Below are positions 34,705-46,148 of a stretch of DNA of 64,000 bases, piece by piece. Each line of letters begins with the position of its first letter. Position 1 is the first letter of the stretch. The DNA is from Mangifera indica. Lineage: Eukaryota; Streptophyta; Magnoliopsida; Sapindales; Anacardiaceae. Location of the stretch: positions 12,614,138 to 12,678,137 of the forward strand of contig NC_058144.1 of assembly GCF_011075055.1 (NCBI RefSeq), written 5' to 3'. A program made the position numbers and the translations under genes. The notes under the pieces are model-generated. The model was given only the letters and a program-made list of their open reading frames with translations, had not been told where the DNA came from and made no database searches.

Positions 34705-37700
34705 TCAGTACTGGGCGGGTATTATCTGATGAATTGCCCTCTTCACCTCCACAATACTTGCCTTTTTCCCGTTTGCATCATCCTTCACCTGCGCCGATCA
34801 AATTTAAACTTAATTAATTAAAACCCCACTTAATTACTTCAATTAACCAATTAAATCTCCAAATCAACCCACAGTTACCTTGGCCCTTAATTGTGCCACA
34901 AACATCCCATTGTTCAAAGAAGATTGAACTGCTGTCACTTCAATCAGTAGCTCCCTCAGTATTTGCATTATATCAAGAAGCAACCCTTCTCTATGCCGAC
35001 ACTGCAATTCCACCAATGCATCACTCTCTATGATTGACACCTGTACCGACGTTGTCAATGCTGCCACCCCCGTCGCTCCAGGTGCTGGTGAATCCACCGA
35101 CTTCGGTTTCGTAACGCCACCACCCGCCTCTACTATCCTCAACTTCCTCTTGTCCGACGCGGGCCCGGGTAGGACTCGGGCTCTGTCCAAAACCGTTTGC
35201 CCACTTCTTTGCTCCCTTGACCCACTACTTGTAGTCCTCTGTAGCTCGGCTAATTTTGACCGCTGATCGGCCTCCATTTGCTTATTACGTGTCTCCAGAT
35301 CCTGGATCTTTTTACGTAATTGTTTCACGTACTCAATAGTGTCGCCTAAAATTGAAGCCTTGTCCATTTTGGTGACAAACGGGACGAGTGACCTCAAAAT
35401 GATGAACCGTTCATTGAGTTTCTCACGGCGGCGCCGCTCCGCCAGAACGTGGTTGGCGCTCAGCTCGTCTTGCGGGGTTCCTTTGCGGAACCTAGAGGCG
35501 GCGTCGCCACCGCCGTCAGGCAATTTGGGGGAGTTCTCGTCGCGGTATTTATTGTGCAAAAATGGTACGCTGAACAAAATGTACTTGAGGAGCCACTGTG
35601 ATGTGCCTTCAACCTGGATTGGGAGGTGGTGATCCGAGCGGTTTGTCCACTTGGAAAAAGCTGATTGGGTGGAGTAGGAGACGTAGCCGGTGGACAATGA
35701 GTCCTGCCAGGGGCTCAGGTTGGGCTGCTTTTGAAGAATTGTCGATACAGTTTGTGAATAGTGAGTGTCTTCTTGAGTCAATTCCTCCGCTTGCAGTGGT
35801 CCTGAAATCAAATTTCAAAAAGCAATAACAGATGATACAACAGATTATAATGAAATAAATCTTTATTACAAAGCAGGTCAGCTTTTTGTGATATTTTCTC
35901 TCCTTGTGTTATAAATATGATCTCTTTTGCAATTGTGGGACCTCAAATGAGTCGAATCGTTGAATATTTGGGATAAAATTTTGTTCTGGAGTGAAAAATT
36001 CAACTTCATGTGCATCCCGTTGATGAACACAATAGATCGTCATCACTGAAATCATGATTTGACGATCAGTTGCTTGAAATGGGTAGCTGTAATTTGTCGT
36101 GATCTTGTCCCATAACAATCTGAAAGCTAATTTATTATTTATTATCTCGTATCTAATCTTCAAATAAGATCTTGAGCTAGATTCTATGACTGTTCAATAA
36201 ATCCAACAACTTTTACCTGAAGGAGCTTGTTGAAGTCCGCTGCTACTCAATGGCGCTCCTTGCAACATCGGCCATCTCCGGCTTGACTCGGCTCTGAAGG
36301 AGTCAACTCGCCTTTGGTGATCATCGGGGTTACCAGCACCTTGGCTAACGGCTAGCAGATTAAAATCTGAGTCGAGGTTATTCGAGGCGTCATCGGGCGA
36401 GCCCAGCCGGATATCTTCGGACATCTCCAGCTGCATTAGTTCACTGGGTTCGGCCACGGCTGGGGCTACAGCTTGAGGGTTTTGAGCTGCTGCTTGGCGG
36501 CTGTTGCGACCGGTTTCAGCTTCAGAATCGGACTCGTGTTCCTCTTCGTCATCGTCTTCTTCTTCCTCCCCTTCTTCTAGGTTGGCATTGGCTGGTGGAA
36601 CAACGGCAGCGTACATGACTGGGATAGGAGTTGAATGGAAGCGCGGGTGGTCGGAGGAGGTGGCAGGATTGGAGGTGGAGTGCTCGGAAAGAGCCGGTTT
36701 TGGTGGGTGAGGATTTGGGAGGCGGTGGTCGGTGAAGAAAGTCTTTACATGTTGAATAAATCCAAGGTCCTCTTGAACCTACGGTACAAAAAAAAAAGAA
36801 ATGGCATTGAAAACAAGAACTCTTCCAAGGAAAATGCAAATTACTTTGAACACATAAAAGAAGCTTTCTTTTACCCTTTCTATGGTGCCAAATTCAACCA
36901 CACCATCGAGAAGAGGAATGCACACAACAGTCTGCACGATAATACCAACTTTCCTTCTTTAAAATCTCCAGAAAATGTCAAAGCCATGAACCTAAATATA
37001 ATCAGGCCGCCTAGATTCAAAATTTACCTGTATACGAGCACTCTGGTGAAACGGCAACCACGTTGATCATGCAGAGAAATAGATCAAATAGTTAGCAATA
37101 CAAGCCAAAAAAAGATATAAACCGAAGGGAATATATCTATCCTTCTTTTATTTCCCTTTCGTTGGCACCATTGATGATTTACGAAGCTATTTTTAAGCAA
37201 TATTGTCCTTTAGATTCAGTTGTTTCTTTAAGAGGCAGCAAACTTTTGTAATAATCAAGAGAGATGTGTATCTTACGAGGTTTATTGAGTACATCAAAAT
37301 GCCATACGAGCTGGCTGTTCAGCTCAATCTTCGAAGCCGAAAAATGGACAAAGAGATGAATGTATGTATTGGTTTCAAAAACTATTTTTGCCCGTATTTT
37401 TTTAAAGCGGAAATTTTCAGTTAGTGAAACGAGGGCAAGAGGAGAATTCTGATGGCACCTTTGCGAGAATAGCTCGAGAGAAGGTTTTACTGTCAACCTC
37501 GTTTGCTCCGGTGAGCCATACATGTTGCCGCCGTGCATATGCTTTTCCCGGCAACCTAAACATCGCATTTGCATTTTCAGTAACAACTCTACCACCCCAA
37601 AATAAAGTGTTAGGAAAAAGATGATACAAGAGTATTAAATATTCTGCAATCTTTTGCCTAACAAAATTACCAAGACATTGGCCCACTTCCTTATTAGATA

Positions 37701-38862
37701 TACCAGTGCTGAAATAGAATGGCCGGTGGCACAAATATATCTTTTTGTCCACCAATGATTCAACTGATTTCCTAAAGTTACATGGGAAAGAGAGACAGCT
37801 TCTAAGTACAGCAAAGGAATGGTGTAGGTGCTTTCCAAAAACTTGACGTATTGGTTTGTATGTTTTCCCGAATCGGCATGCAGTAAACCAGAGATAAAAC
37901 TTTTCAAACTCAAATCAAAATTTTACGTAATTTATAGCTTCAGGCTCTCTTTAACTTGTACTCTCCAGTGTGTGTATATATACATATATTTTCTCCATCT
38001 ATACGAAATATCAATCTATAAATTTTCTTAAGACAAACTGAAACAAAGGATTAAAGACCAGTTCCTCTTTCACTCCTCTACAGAAAGAACAAGACGACAT
38101 TAATTGAAACAATTCATCATTTACTATTGTTGAGTGTGAAGTAGGTTTCATGTCATTTACACAATTAAAATGACAACCAATTTCCTACGCCAACTCCAGA
38201 TAAAAGGATGGAAAAAATTGAATAGTGTCATAGATGTCCGATTATCCAGGAAAAGAATTTTGAAGGAAATATATGGAGAAAGATTTTGACCTAGCGGATG
38301 ATAAAGAGTGTAAAACAAATAAAAAAAAAAAAACAACATTCCACCACTAAATTTTACTACTTTGATTTGCAGATTGATGCACTCAGCTCAATGAAAGATT
38401 CAAACGTCTATTTAGTGAAACTCACCCAACTCCAGGAGCGAAAGTGAAGGAGACACACATCAGATAGAACCACTCAGACTCCGTCAAGTCCTCCGGTGAC
38501 AAGGCCGCGCAAGGCCGTCTTGTTGGCTGGTTAGTTTCACCGGCGGATAAGGAGTCGTAAAGCTCTCTTAGCTGTTGACTTCTCTGCAGAGAGGCTTCCT
38601 CGGCACTAACTTCCATTGGCTGGACTGTTTTTCTTGTTTTAATAGCTCCATTATAATACCCATCTCCCCATATTAAGATCCTGAACAAAACAAATGTCTA
38701 ATTCTCGACAAAATTTGCGTTAACATTAGTTAACTATTTAAAGAAATTAATTAATTACCCTTGCTGTGGACAAATCTGCCAGAAGAGACTGTAAGTCCAC
38801 TGAACTGATTGCACCGCCTCTTGCAGCATACTCTGAAGCCGGCTACTCGGCGGCGCAGCCAT
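34705..38862 (-). CDS. TT8: bHLH transcription factor TT8 (subgroup IIIf)
   Basis: Eight exons on the minus strand, all in phase, give 698 residues: 38862-38759, 38680-38426, 37555-37459, 37042-37028, 36931-36875, 36778-36217, 35801-34879 and 34788-34705. TT8 partners R2R3-MYB and TTG1 WD40 proteins to switch on anthocyanin and proanthocyanidin genes in the nucleus. The N-terminal MYB-interacting region is typical (LQEAVQSVQWTYSLFWQ, ILIWGDGYYNG, LPGKAYARRQHVWLTGANEV). A long acidic region follows (EEGEEEEDDDEEEHESDSE in exon 6). The bHLH lies at about residues 481-530, with HVLAERRRREKLNER carrying the DNA-contact His-Glu-Arg. An ACT-like domain closes the protein. It is longer than Arabidopsis TT8 (518) mainly in the acidic and post-bHLH parts. 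No break is seen. Confidence 0.95.
37028..37042 (-). other. 15-nt microexon of TT8 (exon 4)
   Basis: AGTGCTCGTATACAG (minus strand), flanked by CACCAG and GTAAAT, encodes S-A-R-I-Q. It joins the exon ending AILAK to the exon starting TVVCIPLLDG in phase. Without these five codons the conserved run of bHLH IIIf proteins would be broken. Confidence 0.88.
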
Positions 38863-39420
38863 TTTTTATTCACCGGCAAAACAACTGTTCACAATAAACA
38901 AAATCAATTATACGAATTCCAAATTCCAAATTCCAAATTGGAGCGAAATATAAAAAAGTCAAATCAACAAACAAAATTAAAAAAAAAAAAAGAAAAAGGA
39001 AGAGGGGAGAAATAAAGCGAAGTAAAAAGGCAGAACGAAGAAGGTCCAAGATCGAAGCTACAAATCAAAACCTTTAATCCCAACTGAAAATGAGAAAGTA
39101 AGGTAAACTATGAAGAAGACTTGAAGGCATACAGCGAAAGAGACCTGCAGGTGCGAAGAAATGAAAATAGAAGTAAAAATGGTAAAGAAAGTTAGGGTGG
39201 ATGACTTTGAGGTGGTGATAATCCAGGTGCCCAAGAAATTATTATGTGGTATTATGATCCAAAGATGGAAGGGTCGCTAGGAATCTGAGACTGAGATTAA
39301 TGGGTCAGTTAGATTTAAAATTTATATAAAATAAAATAAATGGCAATATGTATATATAGCTAGGGTTTCTTTAGGAAGAAAGAGAGAGAAGGGTTCTCTC
39401 TAAGTGTGAATACATTTTGG
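38863..39420 (-). promoter_or_regulatory. TT8 upstream region with E-boxes
   Basis: Reading away from the start codon, CAGGTG E-box cores occur at 39148-39153 and 39224-39229. On the minus strand CCACCCTAAC at about 39191-39200 resembles an AC-type R2R3-MYB site. A TATATATA run lies at 39350-39358. TT8 genes are known to be activated by MYB-bHLH complexes including TT8 itself, so such sites fit. Short motifs like these also occur by chance. Confidence 0.3.
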
Positions 39421-42400
39421 TCTCTTAAGGTTTTGTCTATAAAACTACACTTTATGTATTACCAACTATACAAGTACTCGAATATATTATTCATATATTC
39501 ATAATTATATAAATTTAAATAAAAAATAAATTAATATTGAATCACATACTAATTTATTAATATATATATTTGTATTATTTTAAGTTAATTTTAATGACAA
39601 TTTATATATAATTTTGAATGTATAAATAAATATATATATGATATGTTATTATTTGATTGAATATTATTTTATTCTAAATTCAAAATTAACAAATTATATA
39701 ATGGCACATCACATGTTTCCCATTTGTAAACTTAAAATTGTATACACAAAGCACTGCTCAATATGAAAATAATACTCTTAAGTCTTTATGAATTACAAGT
39801 TATATGATTTTTTAATTTGAAGTATCCATAATCTTGTAAATTTATTTTTTATGATTAAATAATTGTTCAAAATTTTAGCAAAATGGCCAATCAATAGCCA
39901 ATTTTTAATTTAGTCTTCTACATGAGACGGGATAAGGGTACTTTAGAGTTTAGATATTCAGAAAAATGTTTAAAAAGCAGTAAATTAATTGGGTAACAAG
40001 GATTTGAGTGTTAGTTTTAGATATTATTAGACTTAATGTAGATTAAGTAAACTCTAGGGACTCAGAATATTTAACCGAGTTTTGACTGTTCGGTCTATGG
40101 GACAGCTGCGACGACAGATTTCAAGGTTGGGAGAAATTTGTTAGTTGAGTGATGCGAAGAGCGATAATATTTGGTTCAGATTTTAGAAGAAAGATAAGGT
40201 GAGTAATTACCCAAAGACCGGGCGTTGGGACTTTGAACAAATGTTAATGCTGAATAGATATTTACTGGGGATTTGAAGCCAACCCCCCCGAATTTCCACG
40301 CCCTCTTTTGGTTGATTTTTTTTAAATTGCTTAGGTTTTCATTATCAAGTTTACAATTATCCTAATAATATATAAGAATTTAAGTGATCAACAGCTCATA
40401 ATAGTTGTAAAATAATTTCAACTTATTGTTGATATATGATATCATTGGTGTGATTAGTGGTAATGAGGTTTTTTTTAACCGACAAATGACGTATATAATT
40501 TAAAATTTTGTATAAGATAAATTTTATACGATAGTATTATTGAGATTAATAATAATAAATCTTAATATTTAATATGTATAAGTGGTATATCTAAGAGTTT
40601 CACTTAAAAAAATATTTACGATTTTGTCATTATTTATCAGTCAACTAATAAAGTTTAAAATAATAAATAAGAAAAACTTGAACAAATGAAATAATACCAT
40701 ATCAAGAAAATAAAAAGAAAGAATGTAATTACATAAATAATTAATTTTATACATGAAAGAGAAGGTAATATCCTTTTTATAAAAAGAGTAAAAGGAAAGT
40801 TATGATATTTAGGTTAGTAAGGCCGACCTTTCAACAATTTTTTTTTAACTTTCTCTTTTTGTTTGTGGGTAAATAAATCTCGTTAATTAATATTATCAAT
40901 CTTAGATCAGTTTCAAGCTTATCTAAGTTAAAAATTTTAATCCAAAGTTAAACTTTTTTTATTAGGTATTGTTGTCAATGTTATGAGACTTCTTTATTAA
41001 ATGAAATTTAAATAATCTCAATATTAATAATCTTCATTAACAATATACGGTAGATTTCTTTAACCTCTTCAAATAATTGGACATTATAGTTGTTAAATGA
41101 AACAAAATATTATGATATATGTAAGTAATTGATTTTTCAAAAAAAGAAAAAGAATTCTAATACATGGGTTCTAAGAAACGAGATTAGGTAAAATAATTCA
41201 TATTGTATACATCATAATTAAATAATCTTATGGGTAGCTAGCAACCCCCATTGTGACCACATTCTTACCTCTTGTGTTGCACATGTACCACCCAACTAAA
41301 AATATTAGATATCTTTCTTTCATGATTTTCAAATTCACATAGACATTTTCAAAAAACAGATAATTAAAATTCTCAAAATTTTAATATACTTTCGTTCGAA
41401 TGGTGAGCCACTTGCCACTTCATTGTACTTCAAAAATCTTATAACAAAATCACAATTATCTTTTTCATGTAAAAAAGATTTACGGAAAATTTTAATTCTT
41501 ATTTTGAAAATAACTTGGGTAATTTAAAGGAACAAAGAAAATCATCAAAAATGAAATAGAGTTGCAACCAAAACCCACAAATTGCATAATCATGATATAC
41601 ATACATGTACAGCCTTCAAAATAAATAAAGACTTAAAAAATTACATAATCATTCAGTGATTTATGAATCTACTGTAAAAATTTTATGATGAAACAAGTGT
41701 TTGTGAAATAGAACAATAAAGCAATAGGACTTCAACACTTTCCACTTGAAAAAAAGGCTCAAGATTATAAAATTTGGAGGTAAAAAGTGAAATAAACATT
41801 TTAAAGAACTTGGGTTGCATTTAACTACAAAATGGAAATTATAATTTTTTAATTGAGTTGAGGGTATACTTAATCCATCTATTTTTGAAGTGCGCCTATC
41901 TTCACAAAGACTTAGGTAATTATCTTCTTCTTGTTGTTAAGGAGATTCAATGCTTTACCAAGTGAAAAGTCTATCCTTATCTTGTAAAAAAAAATCTGGT
42001 GATGGAGGAACGTTCAGTGGGGCAATGCATTGACTTGAGAATTCCAGTAGAAGAAGAATGGCAGATTCCAGCAAGAAGTTAGCCTTGGAATTGTCATTAC
42101 TGAAATCCCACCCCACCCTCTACCTTATTTTGTTTCTTCTAAAACAGAAATATTATTAATTTATAAGCCCTAACCCTAGCACGAATACATGGAACTTTGA
42201 ATAATATTTTATAATGACTTAATTAATAGTATAATTATTATTATTAATTAGCGCTACAATTACCATTACAATTATTGTGATTAATAAAAAATGTCATAGT
42301 AATTAAATTTGAGTGTAGGAAAGGCAGGTGATGGCTCCGTGATCCATTTTGAAATATTAAAATGTCAATAGAAACGTAGAAAGGTGGATAAGTCTCCCAG

Positions 42401-42593
42401 TCTCTGGACCGGCTGAATTGTCCAACGTTGACTCTACATATTGAAACACATGGCGTACATGAATAGTGGGGATTCAAAGCGGACCGTTTGAATTTGATAA
42501 ATATTCTATTTAAACAAATTAAATTCGAATTGGTATAGTGTCAATTCAACTCAAACAAGTCACTAACCGTTTTATTTTTTTCAATAACTTTTC
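39421..42593. other. AT-rich intergenic DNA
   Basis: Three kilobases of strongly AT-rich sequence with no sustained open frame, RNA gene or repeat that I can support. A C-run occurs near 40282. The minus frame at 42244-42477 shows no motif. Confidence 0.55.
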
Positions 42594-43075
42594 AGGTGCG
42601 TTTGGTTGACGGTAAGATAGATTACCTTGGTAATCTATCTTTTATTCCATTATTTGATTTGTCAGTAATAAAATATTACAGTAATCTTTTATTACCAATA
42701 CTGATGTGACAGGTTATATAGATGGTAATCTGATTACTACCTTCACCTTAGGTATTTAAATATTACTAGGGTAATCTTGAGTTTATTAAAGAAAAATTAT
42801 TATTTATTAATTTTTTGAGATAAAAATAAATTTATTTTTAATTAATATGACAAATAATATAAAAAATACTTAAAAATAATTATATTCAAGGGTATTTAAA
42901 TAAAATAATTTACTAGTAATCTTTTATTACCTTTAACCGAACACAATAATTATTTATACCTATTAAATTTTATCAAACATAGTAATCATTTATACCCAGT
43001 AATCTTCTAAGTAATCTATCTTCAAAGTAATCTTTCTATTTTAGTAATCAAACATTACCCAAATCAAACGCCCCC
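42594..43075. mobile_element. MITE, about 480 bp, GCGTTTGG-type termini
   Basis: The left end GGTGCGTTTGGTTGACGG and the right end (reverse complement GGGGCGTTTGATTTGGG) form imperfect inverted repeats. Both continue with GATAGATTAC-like words. TTC stands on both flanks (42591-42593, 43076-43078) and could be a 3-bp target duplication. The terminal sequence is of the PIF/Harbinger kind, though that duplication is not the canonical TWA. There is no coding capacity. A truncated relative lies at 34310-34460. Confidence 0.75.
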
Positions 43076-44990
43076 TTCTTCTTTTTCTCTAGTACTTGTT
43101 AACAATCTCTCTTATTACTCATTACCAATTCAAAGTAAACTTTTTAAATTTGAGCGAAATTTGAATCTAATCTTATTCAAGTTTAGCTTCCTAAAATCCA
43201 TCCTTATATAAGAGACTCTGAGATTGTGAATTTTCTTGTTTGGGAAACACAATAGAATTCAGTCTATATTACAAAAGATTTATACTTATTGACGGTGATC
43301 AAGGTGTGTGGTTTCAATTCAAATTATAAAATCAGACAGAACCGTTTAAAAATTACTATTTAATTTAGTTTGATTTCGGTTTGATTGATGAATTATGAAA
43401 AATAGTTTCTTGTTTAGATTGTAGTTTAAACGATTTTTAAATTGAATCAAACTATAAATAATATTTTTTTTTAAAACTAAATTTGATAAAATATTTTAAT
43501 AAGCAATTAGATGTATAACTTGTGTTTTTTATAATTATCTTGTCATTTTATTTAGGTATATATTGTTTATACGTTTTATATTTATTTTATATATTTATAT
43601 TATATAAAAAAATATATAATAATAATTAATTTTATTAAATAATATATATTTAAAAATAAATAATTTTAATATATCCATCGAATTAAATCATATTTTTAAT
43701 TTAATTTAATTTGAAATTTTTTCAATTTTTCTTTTTTATAAGTTTGAACCCACTCTCAAAGTATATTAAATCGATTAGACAAACTTGGGTATCCGGATTT
43801 CTATAATAATATTAATATAATTGAAGAATTAAATGGGGATGTAACAAAAATGAGGAATTATTGTCCTCCTTTATTAATTACACAAACTCAACCTCAGCCT
43901 CTTCAGATCTCAACAACAGGTATTCTTTCTCTACCGAGGACCACAAAGATTGAAGACGAAAGGCAAACAATTGAGAATGAAATGACAAAGGCGTCATGGT
44001 GAGAGGGGTTGTCGACAAAGGTATAATGATAAAGGGGGTTGTCGATGAAGGATCTTAAAATTGAAGGTGGACTGTAAACAAAGATGAAGCATTTTCTAAT
44101 GGCTCAAAACCTTAAATGATCGATTTTGTCTGATTTTGCTCGAAACAACGACAAAGTTTCATGATCGATTACCTCTTATTTCGACTAAAATGATAAGAGT
44201 TTAACAAACAAGATTCAGTGAATTCGATCCATTTTGCCAAGCTGTTTTTCGTTGAGAGTGATAGAGAGCTTTGGAGAAAGAAGGTCACCAAAAGAGAAGC
44301 GGCTGAAAAATGTATTTTGTTTTGAGTTAAACCTAATAGGATAAAATATGCATTTTTAAAACTTAAGATGAGAAAAAATTATAAATTTTTAAAATAAAGA
44401 GAGAAGGGATGAAATAAGATGAAATTTTAATTTTTTTATATAATTTTTTAAATAACAGTTTTATCTTTGAAATTAACAAAAAATATTAATAAAAAACTAA
44501 TATTTAAATTTTTTAAATTTAACGTGTAGGACTTTGAAATTAAATCAAACCTTTAGTGGGAAAAAACCTTTTGGCCTAAATTAGAGCATTCTAGTTTCGT
44601 AATGACATTTAATTATCAGGTAACCAAACACCATTAATTGAACACCAAACTTATTTAATATTTTCAGGTTTATGAATTTAATTAATTTTCTTTTTATTTT
44701 GTGCTGAATATTCTATAGTCTGTACCCATTTTATTGATGATTGCTCTTCCAGTTTTGGTCCAAATGATGTGAAAAGTAGGCCCATGGGTTTAGAAAGAAG
44801 TAAATGACCACGATGATTTCTAGGCCAATAAATAAGTAGGGCTAGGCTAATTGTTTACACTGCCATTATCACCCCTGCACTCATCCTTCTAGATAGGATG
44901 GAGAGTCAAGATACAAAATAAAGACAGACAAAGCCTCCATAATAGAAGCTAAACGGGTTAACATTATCTCCACTTGAATATTTAACAAAG
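43076..44990. other. AT-rich intergenic DNA
   Basis: No gene recognised. 43316-43480 has words such as GTTTGATTTCGGTTTGATTG, recalling the dispersed repeat remnant near 13.1 kb. 43860-44350 is less AT-rich but shows only short frames without motif. Confidence 0.5.
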
Positions 44991-44999
44991 TTTTTATAA
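44991..44999 (+). repeat. Left 9-bp target-site duplication of the MULE
   Basis: TTTTTATAA, identical to 54913-54921. Confidence 0.92.
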
Positions 45000-45020
45000 G
45001 GGAAATTAAAATAAATGCCC
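45000..45020 (+). repeat. Left terminal inverted repeat of the MULE
   Basis: GGGAAATTAAAATAAAT followed by GCCC. The right end read on the minus strand gives the same 17 bases followed by ACCCC. Confidence 0.9.
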
Positions 45021-45039
45021 TTTTTAGTGGGTAATAAAC

Positions 45040-46050
45040 AAATTTATCTCAAATTTTGAGGTTAAAGCATAAATACCCTTAAATTAAAGTATTTAAACGA
45101 AAATGTCCCAAATATCCCCTTAAATACCAAAACTATCCTTCTAATTTAAATTACTATTTTATTTAAGGGTAATAAACAAATTTACCATAAATTTTGGGGT
45201 TAAAGCATAAATACCCTTAAATTAAAGTATTTAAACAAAAATGCCCCAAAATAATACCAAAACTACCCTTCCTCTATTTCTATATAAACCACATATCTTC
45301 CTTCATTTTTAACATATCTGAGAGAGATTTCTGAAGAGAGAAAATAAGTTCGTGTTCAAGATTTTGGGCGTGAAGAGAAAAGTTCGTCATTACGAGGTAT
45401 TTATCCCTATCATTACTTTAATCGTTATTATTTTATTAATAATGTAATTATATGTGATATTTTATATAATAAATTATAGTTGTATGTAATTTGTAAAATA
45501 ATAAAAATTAGATAGGTTATGTTTTAAATATTATAGTAGTATAGGATAACATGATATTACTTCAATCGTTATTATTTTATTAATAATGTAATTATATGTG
45601 ATATTTTATATAATAAATTATAGTTGTGTGTAATAAGTAAAATAATAAAAATTAGTAGGGTATGTTTAATAATATTATTTTGTCAAACTGAAGTATGAAA
45701 AAGATATAATTGTGTAATAGATATCTGTAAATATTATTTTCAGGCGTATTATTTATGTTGATTATATATTTGATTTAGGTAATATACAATTTACCCCCAA
45801 ATTTTAGGAGTTAAGCGAAAATACCCTTATATTAAAATATTTAAACGAAAATGTCTCAAATATCATCTTAAATACCAAAACTACCCTTTTAAATTAAATT
45901 ATTATTTTTTAAAGGGTAATACCAAAACATGATATATTTAAGTAGTCACAATATATAATTGAATTATGGAATAGGTATAATTATGTAATAGACATCTGTA
46001 AATATTTTTTTCAGTCGTATTATTTATATTGATTATATATTTTATTGTAG
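45040..46050 (+). repeat. Subterminal direct repeats of the MULE
   Basis: A block with words TTTGGGGTTAAAG, CATAAATACCC, AAGTATTTAAACGAAAATG and TACCAAAACTA occurs three times (about 45045-45160, 45177-45275, 45779-45915). Separately, a unit starting ATTACTTTAATCGTTATTAT repeats with 144 bp period (45412-45555, then from 45556). Another starting near TAATAGATATCTGTAAATAT repeats at about 45715 and 45990. This non-coding leader of the transposase gene has therefore grown by internal duplication. Confidence 0.8.
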
Positions 46051-46148
46051 GATTAATCTAAATAGCTGAATATGCTTCAATTAGATGTGGGGGAAATTGG
46101 ATAGAAAAGGGTGTTAATGTTATAAAATATGTTTGAGGTAATAGGAAA

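Noticed and set aside
36504..37066. Plus-strand open frames opposite TT8 exons 4-6
   Set aside because: They are antisense shadows of the acidic and Pro/Ser-rich TT8 exons, with no motif and no independent splice or promoter signal.
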